In this document: piece after piece, positions 27,284-37,130 of the stretch
Layout of the letters: every line of letters starts with the position of its first letter
How positions within the stretch are numbered: position 1 is the first letter of the stretch
Source: Candidatus Zixiibacteriota bacterium
GTDB lineage: Bacteria > Zixibacteria > MSB-5A5 > GN15 > PGXB01
Direction of reading: 5' to 3'
DNA length: 64,000 nucleotides
NCBI GenBank assembly: GCA_016933955.1
Contig: JAFGTT010000008.1
Span: forward strand, 87,854-151,853
Notes under the pieces: generated by a model
What the model was told of the DNA's origin: nothing
Databases searched by the model: none
Seen by the model: only the letters and a program-made list of their open reading frames with translations
Translations under genes and position numbers: made by a program

Positions 27284-28417
27284 CTAAAAGCCCGCCGCCA
27301 GCCCGGCCGTAATCTGAAAACCGCTTAAGTCCATATCGCCGCCATAGGCCGAACCGGTGAAGTATTTAAAGCCCAGATCGAAACTAAGGTCGCGGCCGAA
27401 ATTCCGCCCGTACATGATTCCGGTACCGAACACCGTCGCTCCGTCAACATCCTGGTCGATCTCCTCGAACCCGCCGATTATCTTCAGTTCCATATTCGGA
27501 CCGATATACCAGTCGGTTCCGGGACGGTATGTGAAGGCGCCGTTGATGGAAAATTCATTGCCGTACATCTTCAGCTCCGAGATAACCGCACCGCTGGTGA
27601 TATCATAGCGGGTGTGGCGGCCCCGGATAAGATACCTGACATATCCGTTCAGGCTGTAATCGGTTTCACCGTAAGCACCGGCCAGCCGGATATCGAACTG
27701 CTGACTTTGTTTGAAAATTTTATCGCCGTCGTACTTATCGGTTCCGTACAGAGTATATACCATGTCCAGGGAATAATTCGTCCGATCGCCGCCGGTGGCG
27801 GCATTGGCATTGATACTGAAAAAATTCCCCGGTTTGTAATTCAAACCGTCCTCATAGGGGGTGTAACTGCCGTTAAACTGATATGACATTCCGGCCCCGC
27901 ATTGAAAACGCCCCAGGGCGGCCGCACCGCCCAGAAGCATATTCACCCCCAGGCCTTCTCCCAGCCGCCGCAGCGGAAAATCGAGATAATTCTGCGACAG
28001 GACATCGATAACCGCCCGCTCTTCGTAGGGGTCGAGCTTCCGCTTTCCGACCGGAAGATTGAGACCGATGCTGGCCAGAATCCGGTCATCGCTGAACGAG
28101 CGGCTGGCCTGAATCCGAAAATCCGATAATCCCGAAAGCGATGAGTCGGAACCGTAATACGACAGCACATTGGTCGACCCCGCCATGTAGAACCGGGTTT
28201 CGAAATTGTCGCTCAGAGGAATAAAACCGCTGACCGGTACCGTGAATTGGTCAATGTCGATTTTACCGCTTTCGCCATCCATATTCCAGTGGCTATACAC
28301 CATCCGGAGCGATCCGGCCGATGGTTCACCGTAAATTATCTGCCCGAACGAGGGGGTAACTGCCAGAACCATCAGCCCCGCGGTTAATATCCCGATAATA
28401 ATTCTTTTATTCCGCAT
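27284..28417 (-). CDS. outer-membrane beta-barrel protein
   Basis: 377 aa with a Sec signal (MRNKRIIIGILTAGLMVLAV, then TPSFGQ). The rest is a long run of alternating amphipathic strands with aromatic girdles (for example QFDIRLAGAYGETDYSLNGY and FDLGFKYFTGSAYGG) and it ends in F, the usual last residue for BAM-assembled barrels. No enzyme motif is seen. Its start overlaps the end of the TPR/CsgG gene by 11 bases, so the two are translationally coupled. It may form a pore or anchor for the CsgG-like and LamG proteins of the operon. Confidence 0.7.
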   Translation of the reverse strand: MRNKRIIIGILTAGLMVLAVTPSFGQIIYGEPSAGSLRMVYSHWNMDGESGKIDIDQFTVPVSGFIPLSDNFETRFYMAGSTNVLSYYGSDSSLSGLSDFRIQASRSFSDDRILASIGLNLPVGKRKLDPYEERAVIDVLSQNYLDFPLRRLGEGLGVNMLLGGAAALGRFQCGAGMSYQFNGSYTPYEDGLNYKPGNFFSINANAATGGDRTNYSLDMVYTLYGTDKYDGDKIFKQSQQFDIRLAGAYGETDYSLNGYVRYLIRGRHTRYDITSGAVISELKMYGNEFSINGAFTYRPGTDWYIGPNMELKIIGGFEEIDQDVDGATVFGTGIMYGRNFGRDLSFDLGFKYFTGSAYGGDMDLSGFQITAGLAAGF

Positions 28418-29720
28418 CGAGATCCCCCCTTATGATAATGACCCGTGATCCCAGGTTGATGACCGGCGGATTGATCGGAGGATTCCCGAACCGCTCGTAT
28501 AAAGTTTGCTCCGAGATGAACCCGGAATTGAGAAGGGTCGTGATCTGGGTTTGATCGAGTCCGGTTTCCTCGCCGCCGGTTTCGCTTTCGCTCGAAGAAG
28601 TTGCCGCTTCCTCGAAAGTCTCGAATGATTCACCCCCCTCACCGCCGGAAACGGCCGCCACCTGATTGGCCTTGGCCGCCGCCGGCACGAAATTTTTATC
28701 CTCGGTGACCGCCTTGTTGTATTCTTCACGGGCGGCATCATACATCCCCCGGCTCTGGTAATCCAGACCGCGGCAATAGGCCATGAAAGCCAGGAACGAT
28801 TCAGTCGGGACCTCTTCGACAGCGTCCCGCTCGGCCTTCGTCAACTGGATTCCGAGACTGTCGATTATGCCAAAAACAAAATCCTTCTGGATTTTGAAGA
28901 ACTTGTTGACATCCCCCTCGATCGGCGCTGTCCGTTCGGCGGAACTGTCCCGGGTGCTGACAATAGCCCCATCCAGCCTGAGAGCATTATCCCCGGCGCT
29001 TAAAACCGTCCCGGTGATCAGATGTTCGCTTCCCAGAAGACGGCCAATCCGGGGCGAAGTGCCCGGATCGACTTTACCGGAGGCGCCCAGCTTTAGCTCG
29101 TTCAACAAAACATCGATCTTGAGACGATCGATAACTTTCAACTGCGTTACTTTGGCCAGATCAATCGACGTGAACTCGGCCAATCCCTTACTAATCGGCG
29201 CGAGGTCTTCCGGCAACTGCGACCCGTCGAAATCAACCACGGCGATGCTGTTGTCGGGAATATTGCTCACCTTAAGACGGCTCTCGTTGGCCACCGCGGT
29301 TTCGACCTCAGTCTTTATCTTCTGCGAAATCAGCCGATCTAGATGCCCCCGGATCAGGTTTCGGGTTTCTGCCGAGGTATCGAGATTCAAAGCCGAGGAA
29401 TAGGCCGCGATAGCTTTATCGGTTTGCTTTTTCTGTTCGAAAATAAGCCCGATAAACAGGTTGGTGCGGGCATCCGGTGTGATGTTATTGGCCTGCATCA
29501 GGGCATCCTCGGCTTTAATCAAATCACCCTGTCGATAAAAGGCCACCCCGATTTCACGCCAGGCCTGATAGTTATCCGGATGCTGGGCGATCTCTTTATA
29601 CAGGTAGTCGATTCCTTCCTGGTACCGACCCTCATCGATATTTTTCCTCCCCTGGCCGTAAAAACCCTGCGAACAGCCGGCCGCCACCAGGAGGAAAACT
29701 ATCAGTATTTTCTTAAGCAT
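28407..29720 (-). CDS. TPR lipoprotein with CsgG/FlgO-like domain
   Basis: 437 aa; signal with lipobox VAAGCSQ. Residues 25-135 hold TPR repeats (YFRQGDLIKAEDALMQANN type pattern). Residues 155-290 form a CsgG-like domain (SIAVVDFDG at about 160, then KGLAEFTSIDLAK, VIDRLKIDVLLNEL, and IGRLLGSEHLITGTVL), as in proteins of the curli-export/FlgO family. A low-complexity Ser/Glu/Gly stretch follows around 365-395. The next gene upstream is a second CsgG-like protein. Such proteins are outer-membrane-associated and some form export pores, but no curli genes are present here. Confidence 0.7.
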   Translation of the reverse strand: MLKKILIVFLLVAAGCSQGFYGQGRKNIDEGRYQEGIDYLYKEIAQHPDNYQAWREIGVAFYRQGDLIKAEDALMQANNITPDARTNLFIGLIFEQKKQTDKAIAAYSSALNLDTSAETRNLIRGHLDRLISQKIKTEVETAVANESRLKVSNIPDNSIAVVDFDGSQLPEDLAPISKGLAEFTSIDLAKVTQLKVIDRLKIDVLLNELKLGASGKVDPGTSPRIGRLLGSEHLITGTVLSAGDNALRLDGAIVSTRDSSAERTAPIEGDVNKFFKIQKDFVFGIIDSLGIQLTKAERDAVEEVPTESFLAFMAYCRGLDYQSRGMYDAAREEYNKAVTEDKNFVPAAAKANQVAAVSGGEGGESFETFEEAATSSSESETGGEETGLDQTQITTLLNSGFISEQTLYERFGNPPINPPVINLGSRVIIIRGDLDAE

Positions 29721-29749
29721 ATTCTACTCCCCGGCACACTCGTGCCGAA

Positions 29750-30805
29750 TTAACCAACCAGCGGCCGGTAGATGTCCATTTTCCTCTTGGCTTCGATAAA
29801 ACTGTCGTCTTTTTCATAAGCCATTTTGAAATATTCATAGGCGTTCTTATAATCGTACTTATCCATATAATCCAGACCGCGGGCATACAGCTTGACCGCA
29901 TCCATCGACTCGGTCCCGCCTTCCTCCAGCATAACCTTGGTCTCCTTGGGCAGGATAATATCGAGTTTCTCCGCTAGTTCGCCTACCAGAGCCTTCTCCA
30001 TCCCGACATAATCCGGCTTGCCTTCCTTGTCCACCGAGGCCAGGATTTCCGAAGTTTCCACCTTGACCACCCGCACGATCATGCGTGTATTCTTGTCATC
30101 GATCTGGGTTATACTCCCGAAAACCATCAACTGCGCGCCCAGCAGTTTCCCCACCCGGGCCGCCGTTTCCGCATCGACTTTCCCTTTTTCCGTCAGCTCC
30201 AGTTCCTTGAGAACGAAATCGATTTTATCCCGTTCGACCACTTTCAGGGAACTGATCAGGGAGAAATCATGCTGGAAGAAATCGGCCAGTCCTTTGCTCA
30301 GCTCGCCCATTTCCTCTTTGTACTTGCCGATCGAGTAATTATCGAATTCCATGATGGCAATCGTCCTGATCTCCGGATCGCGGCTTTCATCGGGACAAAC
30401 CAGCATATTTTGCGCGTTGGTGATTTTGTACCACTGATCCCGAAGTTCCGCCGGCCAGATATCGCGCGGGAAATTGATCACGCAGGGGCCGATCTGCGAT
30501 ATTTTTTCCAGGAATTCGAAGGCCTTGCGTTGATAAGCCTGCCCCATAGCATAGGTAATCAGGCTCTTGACCTCGAAAATGGCAATACTGTCCTTGGCTG
30601 TCAGGTTGTCTCGCTTCAGGAGCTCATCGGTGATTGCCAGCCCCTTGTTGAATTCGAGCTCGCTGTACAGATCGACCGCCGCGGCCAGCTTGCTGGCTAC
30701 ATCCGATGTCTCCTGCGCTAGTGCCGTCGGGCCGTTCAGCCCGAACACCGCCACGGCCAGACCGATCAAACAGATAGCATAAACGGCCTTGAATTTGATT
30801 ATCAT
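29750..30805 (-). CDS. periplasmic CsgG-like protein with TPR end
   Basis: 351 aa. N-terminal signal (IIKFKAVYAICLIGLAVAVF, then ALAQ). The central region is CsgG-like (IAIMEFDNYSIG, KGLADFFQHDFSL, VVERDKIDFVLKELEL and VGKLLGAQLMVFGSIT), and the C-terminal 40 residues look like a TPR unit (GLDYMDKYDYKNAYEYFKMA). It lies between the kinase gene (65-base spacer) and the TPR/CsgG lipoprotein (29-base spacer) and shares domain content with the latter. Function unknown; a role in a shared envelope complex is inferred from context. Confidence 0.7.
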   Translation of the reverse strand: MIIKFKAVYAICLIGLAVAVFGLNGPTALAQETSDVASKLAAAVDLYSELEFNKGLAITDELLKRDNLTAKDSIAIFEVKSLITYAMGQAYQRKAFEFLEKISQIGPCVINFPRDIWPAELRDQWYKITNAQNMLVCPDESRDPEIRTIAIMEFDNYSIGKYKEEMGELSKGLADFFQHDFSLISSLKVVERDKIDFVLKELELTEKGKVDAETAARVGKLLGAQLMVFGSITQIDDKNTRMIVRVVKVETSEILASVDKEGKPDYVGMEKALVGELAEKLDIILPKETKVMLEEGGTESMDAVKLYARGLDYMDKYDYKNAYEYFKMAYEKDDSFIEAKRKMDIYRPLVG

Positions 30806-30870
30806 AACTACTCCTTGATTAATACTATTTATATTTTGTTTGTCTTAATTATCTTATAAAGATAACGGAT

Positions 30871-32415
30871 TTATTCCGTGGTATCAAATATTACGCGGCT
30901 GGTGTCATTTTTCCTAACCACCGCCTTTTCGCTGCGATCGATATTCTCGCCGTCTTTGTCCAGGGTTATACGCACCGTATATTCCCCGACCGGCTTGTGA
31001 AAAGTGTATGGCGTCGTTTCGCTCTGAAGCTGACCGTCCAGATAAATATCGGCCATGAACGGTTTTGAGCCTACCAGAAGCCAGCCGGAATCGACTGCCA
31101 CCGGCGGCGGTTCATGCACCGGGGCCGGTTTGGGGAATTCGAAAGTGAACTGACGGCTGAAATTCTCATCGGACGAAAGATAAAAATCGCTTTCATACAA
31201 CTGCGGCACCGCCTTTTTATTCTCCACCCGCATAACATACTGCCCGGTATCGGCGTTGAACGTGGTTTCGCTGACATTACGCCCGATCAGCATATCGTTC
31301 AAATATATATCGCCCGATGGTTCGATCGTCAGGGCAATGGTGCCGACCGGTGAAACTTCCGGTTCAATGGCCACGTTGCTCGAATCGGCATTTGTTACCT
31401 GACGTTCATCGGTTACGACTTCCGGTTGGGAAATTACTTCCTTTGTCTGCACGTTATTCCCGCCCGAGGGCCAGAACAGCCAGAGCCCGAATGCAACCAT
31501 GGCCACCGCCGCGACCCCGATCAGGACCGGAACCGTTTTAGATTTTTCTCCCTCTGGACGGGTGACCGGTACGGCCGCGGTTTTATCCTCATCGGCGGCG
31601 GCGTATTTCCGCATGATCGGCACCAGCGCTTCTTTCATCTCACAGGCCGACTGATAACGCTCCCGTGGATCGCGTTTCAGCGATTTCATAATCACCGCCT
31701 CAAGATCCCGGGGAATTTCGGAATTTATCTTACGCGGGCTTTGGGGATCTTTGGTCAGTTTGGCGTCCCGGATTAGAAACTGGTTGTCACCCTTAAACGG
31801 CACCTCGCAGGTCAACAGAAAGTACAACATGGTTCCGGCCGCGTAAATATCGGCCAGGGCGTAATCGATATTTTCATTCCCGGTGAACTGCTCGGGAGAC
31901 ATATAGGCCGGGGTTCCGCAGGCTGTCCCGGCCATGGTCAGGCTTGGGTCGCTTTTACCCTTGGCGATCCCGAAATCGATAATCTTGATATGCCCGGCCA
32001 GGTCAATCATGATATTGCTCGGCTTGATATCCCGATGATATATATCTTTCTGGTGAGCCACCTCGAGAATATCGAGAACCTCGCTGGTTATCCGCAGCGA
32101 TTCCTCGATACTGAACTTGCCCTCCTTCTCGACTTTTTCCTCCAGCGTCACCCCATCGATATATTCCATGGCGATGACAAAATCCTCCCCATGATTAAAA
32201 AAGTGTTTGATCCGGCAGATATTGGAGTGACCGTCAAGAAGGGCCAGTTTATCCGCCTCCTGGCGGAAACGATCAGCCTGCCCGGGATCGCTCAGGATTT
32301 TTAAAACGACTTTGAGATTGGGGACATCCTTGTGGACCGCCAGATAAACTCGGGCCATTCCCCCGGAACCGATTTTTTTCAGGATTTTATAATTTCCGAT
32401 AAACTGCTCTTCCAT
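30871..32415 (-). CDS. transmembrane Ser/Thr protein kinase with PEGA domains
   Basis: 514 aa. Hanks-type kinase domain at about 8-270: glycine loop GSGGMARV (16-23), catalytic Lys39 in VVLK, HRDIKPSN (Asp129, Asn134), DFG at 148-150, and GTPAYMSPEQ. One transmembrane helix at about 295-315 (VLIGVAAVAMVAFGLWLF) is followed by an outside part with two PEGA modules (from about 357 and 440: IEPSGDIYLND, KPFMADIYLDG). The fold thus puts the kinase in the cytoplasm and PEGA in the periplasm. It is the first gene of the minus-strand operon, followed by CsgG-like proteins. A similar kinase (PpkA) controls some T6SS, and this gene lies close to one, but no Fha partner or phosphatase is visible. Confidence 0.88.
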   Translation of the reverse strand: MEEQFIGNYKILKKIGSGGMARVYLAVHKDVPNLKVVLKILSDPGQADRFRQEADKLALLDGHSNICRIKHFFNHGEDFVIAMEYIDGVTLEEKVEKEGKFSIEESLRITSEVLDILEVAHQKDIYHRDIKPSNIMIDLAGHIKIIDFGIAKGKSDPSLTMAGTACGTPAYMSPEQFTGNENIDYALADIYAAGTMLYFLLTCEVPFKGDNQFLIRDAKLTKDPQSPRKINSEIPRDLEAVIMKSLKRDPRERYQSACEMKEALVPIMRKYAAADEDKTAAVPVTRPEGEKSKTVPVLIGVAAVAMVAFGLWLFWPSGGNNVQTKEVISQPEVVTDERQVTNADSSNVAIEPEVSPVGTIALTIEPSGDIYLNDMLIGRNVSETTFNADTGQYVMRVENKKAVPQLYESDFYLSSDENFSRQFTFEFPKPAPVHEPPPVAVDSGWLLVGSKPFMADIYLDGQLQSETTPYTFHKPVGEYTVRITLDKDGENIDRSEKAVVRKNDTSRVIFDTTE

Positions 32416-32530
32416 AACACAACAATATATATCTTATGCTTTAAGCCTGCAATAAAAACAGTATATCCATTCCGCGAAGGCCGTTTTTCCACAATTCAGT
32501 CTTTAACCCTGCGAAACGTCAGCCCTTCCA

Positions 32531-32559
32531 ATGATACCATGTTACTTGCGTGGCCACAA
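32531..32559 (-). promoter_or_regulatory. possible promoter of the kinase operon
   Basis: On the minus strand, TTGTGG (32554-32559) and TATCAT (32531-32536) are 17 bases apart. The -10 box matches that of the T6SS promoter, but the -35 box is weak. It lies in the 32416-32666 divergent spacer between the kinase operon and aceE, about 120 bases before the kinase start. Confidence 0.3.
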
Positions 32560-32666
32560 TTAATACCAATTTTAATATTTTATACGCCGCCATATCTTCG
32601 TATAAATTAAAATTAGGCTGGAGAGGATTTTTTTACCTTGCACTGATCAAAATGACAGGTGCCAAA

Positions 32667-35351
32667 ATGACGGAAAAAGAAAAATTTAATTACAATAACA
32701 GCCTTGAAGAAGAAAACCTGGAATGGCTGGAATCACTCGATGATGTTTTCGAAACCGGCGGTCTTCAGCGCCTTGGCGATTTGCTCGAACTACTCAGGAA
32801 GCGAGCCGCTGAACTGGGCCTGCCGCGGCCGACCCCGGGCCGGACAACCGATTATATCAACACCATCCCGCCCCAAGAACAGCCGCCATATCCCGGAAGC
32901 CGCGAGATCGAACGGCGGATAAAGAGTATTATTCGCTGGAATGCCATGGCTATGGTGGTTCGGGCCAACCGCCATGAGCACGGTATCGGTGGTCATATCT
33001 CTACCTATGCCTCGGCGGCGACCCTGTACGAGGTCGGTTTCAACCACTTTTTCCGCGGCCGGGGAGAAAAACACCCCGGCGACCTGGTCTATTTCCAGGG
33101 GCACGCTTCACCGGGAATTTATGCCCGCGCTTTTCTTGAGGGACGGCTCAATGAAGGCGACCTGGAAAACTTCCGCAGAGAACTCGATCCCAACGGCGGA
33201 CTGTCATCGTATCCTCACCCGTGGCTGATGCCCAATTTCTGGCAATTCCCGACTGTTTCGATGGGTCTCGGGCCGATTATGGCTATCTACCAGGCTCGTT
33301 TTAACCGCTATCTCGAACAACGAGGCCTGATCCAGCCTTCCGACCAGAAAATCTGGGCCTTTCTTGGTGACGGGGAAACCGATGAACCGGAAACCCTCGG
33401 CGCCATCACCCTGGCCTCGCGGGAAAAACTGGATAATCTCATTTTCGTCATCAACTGCAATCTCCAGCGTCTCGACGGGCCGGTGCGCGGCAATGGCAAA
33501 ATTATCCAGGAACTTGAGGCCGCTTTCCACGGAGCCGGATGGAACGTTATCAAGGTCGTCTGGGGTTCCCAGTGGGACCCGCTTCTGGAAAAAGATACCG
33601 AGGGCCGGCTGGTTCGGCGCATGAATGAAACGCCCGACGGGCAATTCCAAAAATACACCGTTTCCACGGGGGATTATATCCGCAGGGATTTTTTCGGCCG
33701 AGATCCGAAACTTCTAGAAATGGTTAAAAACTACTCCGATGAACAACTGGAAAAACTCAACCGCGGCGGGCATGACCCGGCCAAGGTTTACGCCGCTTAT
33801 AAAGCGGCTTTCGAGCATCGTAGCTCGCCAACCGTCATTCTCGCCAAAACCGTCAAAGGTTACGGTCTGGGTGAAGCCGGCGAGGGGCGCAATGTCACTC
33901 ACCAGCAGAAAAAACTGAATGAGGAAGAATTGCGCGAATTCCGCAGCCGGTTCGGTATTCCCATTTCCGATCGCGAAATCGCCGAGGCTCCTTTCTACCG
34001 CCCGCCCGATGATTCCCATGAAACCAGATATCTCCTCGACCGGAGAAAAGAACTGGGCGGTTATCTCCCGCGAAGGGTGGTCAATGTCGAACCGATCACC
34101 ACACCCGATGACCAGCTGTTCGGAGAATATTACGAGGGAACCGAAGACCGCGAGGTCAGCACCACGATGGTCTTCGTGCACATGCTTTCCAAATTGATGC
34201 ATGATCCGAAAATCGGAAAAAATATTATCCCTATCGTACCCGACGAAATGCGGACCTTCGGTATGGAAGCCCTGTTCCGCAAATTCGGCATCTATTCCTC
34301 GGTCGGGCAGCTCTATGAACCGGTCGATAAAGAGGCTTTGATGTACTACCGCGAAGCGAAGGATGGAGCCATTCTGGAGGAGGGGATTACCGAGGCCGGT
34401 TCGATGTCTTCTTTCATCGCCGCGGGAACGTCATATGCCAGCCATGGTCTTAACCTGATTCCGTTTTTCGTTTATTATTCCATGTTCGGTTTTCAGAGGA
34501 TCGGCGATTTGATCTGGGCCGCGGCCGATATGCAGACCAAAGGTTTCCTTGTCGGCGGCACCAGCGGCCGAACCACTCTTTCGGGCGAGGGATTACAGCA
34601 CCAGGACGGCAACAGCCACCTTCTGGCTTACCCGGTCCCGAATCTGAAGGCCTATGATCCCGCCTTCGCGTACGAGTTGGCTGTCATCATCCGGGATGGC
34701 ATCCGCCGCATGTTTGAAAACGGGGAAAACATTTTCTATTATCTGACGGTCGCCAATGAATTCTACACTATGCCGCCCCGGCCGGATCATGTCGAGGATG
34801 AAGCTATCCTGAAAGGTCTCTACAGGTACCATCGCTCGGATAATAAAACCTCCAAGGCAAGGGCCCACCTGCTCGGCTCCGGGGCCATTCTGAATGAGGC
34901 TGTCCGGGCCGGAGAAATTCTTGAAGAAAAATTCGGGCTGGCCGCTGATATCTGGTCGGTGACCGGCTACAAGGAATTGTACCTCGACGCCCTCCATGCC
35001 GAACGGTACAATATGCTGCATCCCGCCGAAGACCGGAAAAAACCGTATTTGACCAGCATCCTGGAAAAAGAAAAAGGTGTCTTTATCGCCGCCTCAGATT
35101 ATGTTCGGGCACTGCCGGCCTCAATCGCAAAATGGGTTCCCGGTCCGTTTTTACCCCTGGGAACCGACGGATTCGGGCGTTCCGACGGGCGGAAGCAATT
35201 GCGCGATTTCTTCGAAGTCGATGCCCGGTATATTGCCCTGGCCGCCCTGTCGTCCCTCTGGCGCGAAAAAGCCATCGAGCGGAAATTGGTCGAAATGGCC
35301 ATCAAAGAACTTGATATCAATCCCGATAAACTCAACCCGCTGATCTCATAA
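32667..35351 (+). CDS. aceE: pyruvate dehydrogenase E1 component (homodimeric AceE)
   Basis: The frame is open from 32550, but the ATG at 32667, preceded by AGGTG, gives 894 aa, the normal AceE length (about 890), and the product then starts MTEKEKFNYNNSLEEENLEW. The thiamine-diphosphate motif is present: GDGETDEPETLGA...NCNLQRLDG (near residues 225-290 of the chain). The protein decarboxylates pyruvate and passes the acetyl unit to E2. No E2/E3 genes lie beside it; aceF and lpd must be elsewhere. The neighbour is an aldehyde dehydrogenase 15 bases downstream, so pyruvate-linked carbon metabolism is a fair link. Confidence 0.92.
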   Translation: MTEKEKFNYNNSLEEENLEWLESLDDVFETGGLQRLGDLLELLRKRAAELGLPRPTPGRTTDYINTIPPQEQPPYPGSREIERRIKSIIRWNAMAMVVRANRHEHGIGGHISTYASAATLYEVGFNHFFRGRGEKHPGDLVYFQGHASPGIYARAFLEGRLNEGDLENFRRELDPNGGLSSYPHPWLMPNFWQFPTVSMGLGPIMAIYQARFNRYLEQRGLIQPSDQKIWAFLGDGETDEPETLGAITLASREKLDNLIFVINCNLQRLDGPVRGNGKIIQELEAAFHGAGWNVIKVVWGSQWDPLLEKDTEGRLVRRMNETPDGQFQKYTVSTGDYIRRDFFGRDPKLLEMVKNYSDEQLEKLNRGGHDPAKVYAAYKAAFEHRSSPTVILAKTVKGYGLGEAGEGRNVTHQQKKLNEEELREFRSRFGIPISDREIAEAPFYRPPDDSHETRYLLDRRKELGGYLPRRVVNVEPITTPDDQLFGEYYEGTEDREVSTTMVFVHMLSKLMHDPKIGKNIIPIVPDEMRTFGMEALFRKFGIYSSVGQLYEPVDKEALMYYREAKDGAILEEGITEAGSMSSFIAAGTSYASHGLNLIPFFVYYSMFGFQRIGDLIWAAADMQTKGFLVGGTSGRTTLSGEGLQHQDGNSHLLAYPVPNLKAYDPAFAYELAVIIRDGIRRMFENGENIFYYLTVANEFYTMPPRPDHVEDEAILKGLYRYHRSDNKTSKARAHLLGSGAILNEAVRAGEILEEKFGLAADIWSVTGYKELYLDALHAERYNMLHPAEDRKKPYLTSILEKEKGVFIAASDYVRALPASIAKWVPGPFLPLGTDGFGRSDGRKQLRDFFEVDARYIALAALSSLWREKAIERKLVEMAIKELDINPDKLNPLIS

Positions 35352-35366
35352 GATAGTGAGGATGTT

Positions 35367-36725
35367 ATGAAAGCGATAAACCCCGCCACCAATGAACTGA
35401 TCAAAGAATACCGCGAGCATACGGCTGAAGAAGTCGGCCGGATAATCGATCTGGTTGACTTACGCCAGAAAGAATGGCGCCGAATCGACTTTGCCGAAAA
35501 AGCCCGCTTGATGCATCGGGCGGCCGAAATACTCAGGAAAAATATCAATAAATACGCCCGGACGATCACTCTCGAGATGGGCAAGACTATCACCGAATCT
35601 AAAGCCGAAATTGAAAAGAGCGCCTGGGTGTGCGATTACTATGCCGATAACGCCGAAAAATTCCTGACCGATGAAATTATCGAAACTGATGCCAGCCGAA
35701 GTTTTGTGGCGTTCGAACCGCTTGGAGTGGTTCTGGCCGTCATGCCCTGGAATTTCCCCTACTGGCAGGTTTTCCGGTTCGCCGCCCCGGCCCTGATGGC
35801 GGGCAATGCCGGGGTTCTCAAACACGCTTCCAATGTCCCCGGTTGCGCCCTGGATATCGAGCAGGTTTTCCTCGAAGCCGGTTTCCCGGAAAATATATTC
35901 CGAACTCTGCTGATTTCTTCAAAGTTGGTCGATAGAATTATCGCCGATCCGCGAATCAAAGCCGTTACCCTGACCGGCTCGGAACCGGCCGGGATGGCAG
36001 TGGCCTCGGCCGCCGGCCGGGAACTCAAAAAAACGGTTCTCGAACTGGGTGGCTCAGATCCTTTTATCGTTCTCGAGGATGCCGATCTGCCGGCCTGTGT
36101 CGCCACCTCGGCCAAGGCTCGGATGATTAACGCCGGACAGAGCTGTATCGCCGCCAAACGGTTTATCGTAGTGGAACCGATGTTGCGAGCATTCGAGGAA
36201 CAGCAAACGGCTATAATGAAATCTCTCAAGGTCGGCGACCCGCTCGATGAAAATACCAAAGTCGGGGCCATGGCCCGTCTCGATCTTCTCGAGGAACTTG
36301 AGGAACAGGTTAAAGAATCAATCAGGATGGGGGCCCGTTTGCTCTGTGGCGGGAAAAGAGCCGACCGACCAGGCGTTTTCTATGAACCGACAGTTCTGAC
36401 CGATGTTCGCAAAGGCATGCCGGCCTATGAACAGGAAACCTTCGGGCCGGTCTCGGCTATTATACCAGCCAAAGATACCGAGGACGCTATTCGGGTGGCC
36501 AATGATTCGGTCTTCGGGTTGGGCGGTTCGGTCTGGTCGAGAAACATTAAAAAAGCCGAAATGGTTGCCCGGCGGATAGAAACCGGGGCGGTGTTTATCA
36601 ATGGCCTGACTAAATCCGATCCCCGCCTGCCATTCGGTGGTGTCAAGAAATCCGGCTATGGTCGCGAATTATCTCATTACGGTATCAGGGAATTCGTCAA
36701 TATAAAAACTATCTGGATTGCTTAA
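35367..36725 (+). CDS. NAD(P)-dependent aldehyde dehydrogenase, succinate-semialdehyde-type
   Basis: 452 aa. Catalytic residues can be read: Asn129 (MPWNFPYW), Glu226 in ELGGSDP and Cys260 in NAGQSCIAAKRF. The latter motif and the about 450-aa length fit the YneI/Sad-type succinate-semialdehyde dehydrogenases. The start ATG follows a TGAGGATGTT stretch. It is 15 bases after aceE and probably co-transcribed. Oxidises an aldehyde to an acid; succinate semialdehyde is a family-based guess. Confidence 0.85.
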   Translation: MKAINPATNELIKEYREHTAEEVGRIIDLVDLRQKEWRRIDFAEKARLMHRAAEILRKNINKYARTITLEMGKTITESKAEIEKSAWVCDYYADNAEKFLTDEIIETDASRSFVAFEPLGVVLAVMPWNFPYWQVFRFAAPALMAGNAGVLKHASNVPGCALDIEQVFLEAGFPENIFRTLLISSKLVDRIIADPRIKAVTLTGSEPAGMAVASAAGRELKKTVLELGGSDPFIVLEDADLPACVATSAKARMINAGQSCIAAKRFIVVEPMLRAFEEQQTAIMKSLKVGDPLDENTKVGAMARLDLLEELEEQVKESIRMGARLLCGGKRADRPGVFYEPTVLTDVRKGMPAYEQETFGPVSAIIPAKDTEDAIRVANDSVFGLGGSVWSRNIKKAEMVARRIETGAVFINGLTKSDPRLPFGGVKKSGYGRELSHYGIREFVNIKTIWIA

Positions 36726-36830
36726 ACACTTTTTATCTTTCCATCGTATATAATTTTACCCGGATTATTAAATCGATCCGGGCATATGAATCCGTGTAAT
36801 TTAATCACCGGGATAAACGGAGGATATTCT

Positions 36831-37130
36831 ATGGATGAAAAGATAATGACTATTCATCCCAAAGATAAGCGAGGTGTCAATATTGCCCGGCAAAAATACG
36901 ATACCATCCGGACCGCAATAATAAAATCCCTTAAGAGTCGCCGGCTCACCCATACCGAGTTAATCCAGGAGGTGAGAAAACACCTCAGCTATTCGTTCGA
37001 CGGATCCGTTGCATGGTATGTTGAGGCCGTAAAACAGGATCTTGAGGCACGTCATGAAATCGAACGATTCGGATACGGTCGCAACAAATCGGCCTATCGC
37101 CTGATATCCGAGGAACCTGCTGTTCTTTGA
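36831..37130 (+). CDS. small conserved hypothetical protein (DUF6958-like)
   Basis: The open frame starts at 36786, but AACGGAGGATATTCT makes the ATG at 36831 the real start, giving 99 aa: MDEKIMTIHPKDKRGVNIAR. Features include a probable winged-helix-like pattern (KYDTIRTAIIKSLKSRRLTH, then SVAWYVEAVKQDLEAR and IERFGYGRNKSAYRL). I recall similar small proteins of unknown function, possibly DUF6958, but am not certain. Cytoplasmic, no membrane segment. Confidence 0.6.
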   Translation: MDEKIMTIHPKDKRGVNIARQKYDTIRTAIIKSLKSRRLTHTELIQEVRKHLSYSFDGSVAWYVEAVKQDLEARHEIERFGYGRNKSAYRLISEEPAVL

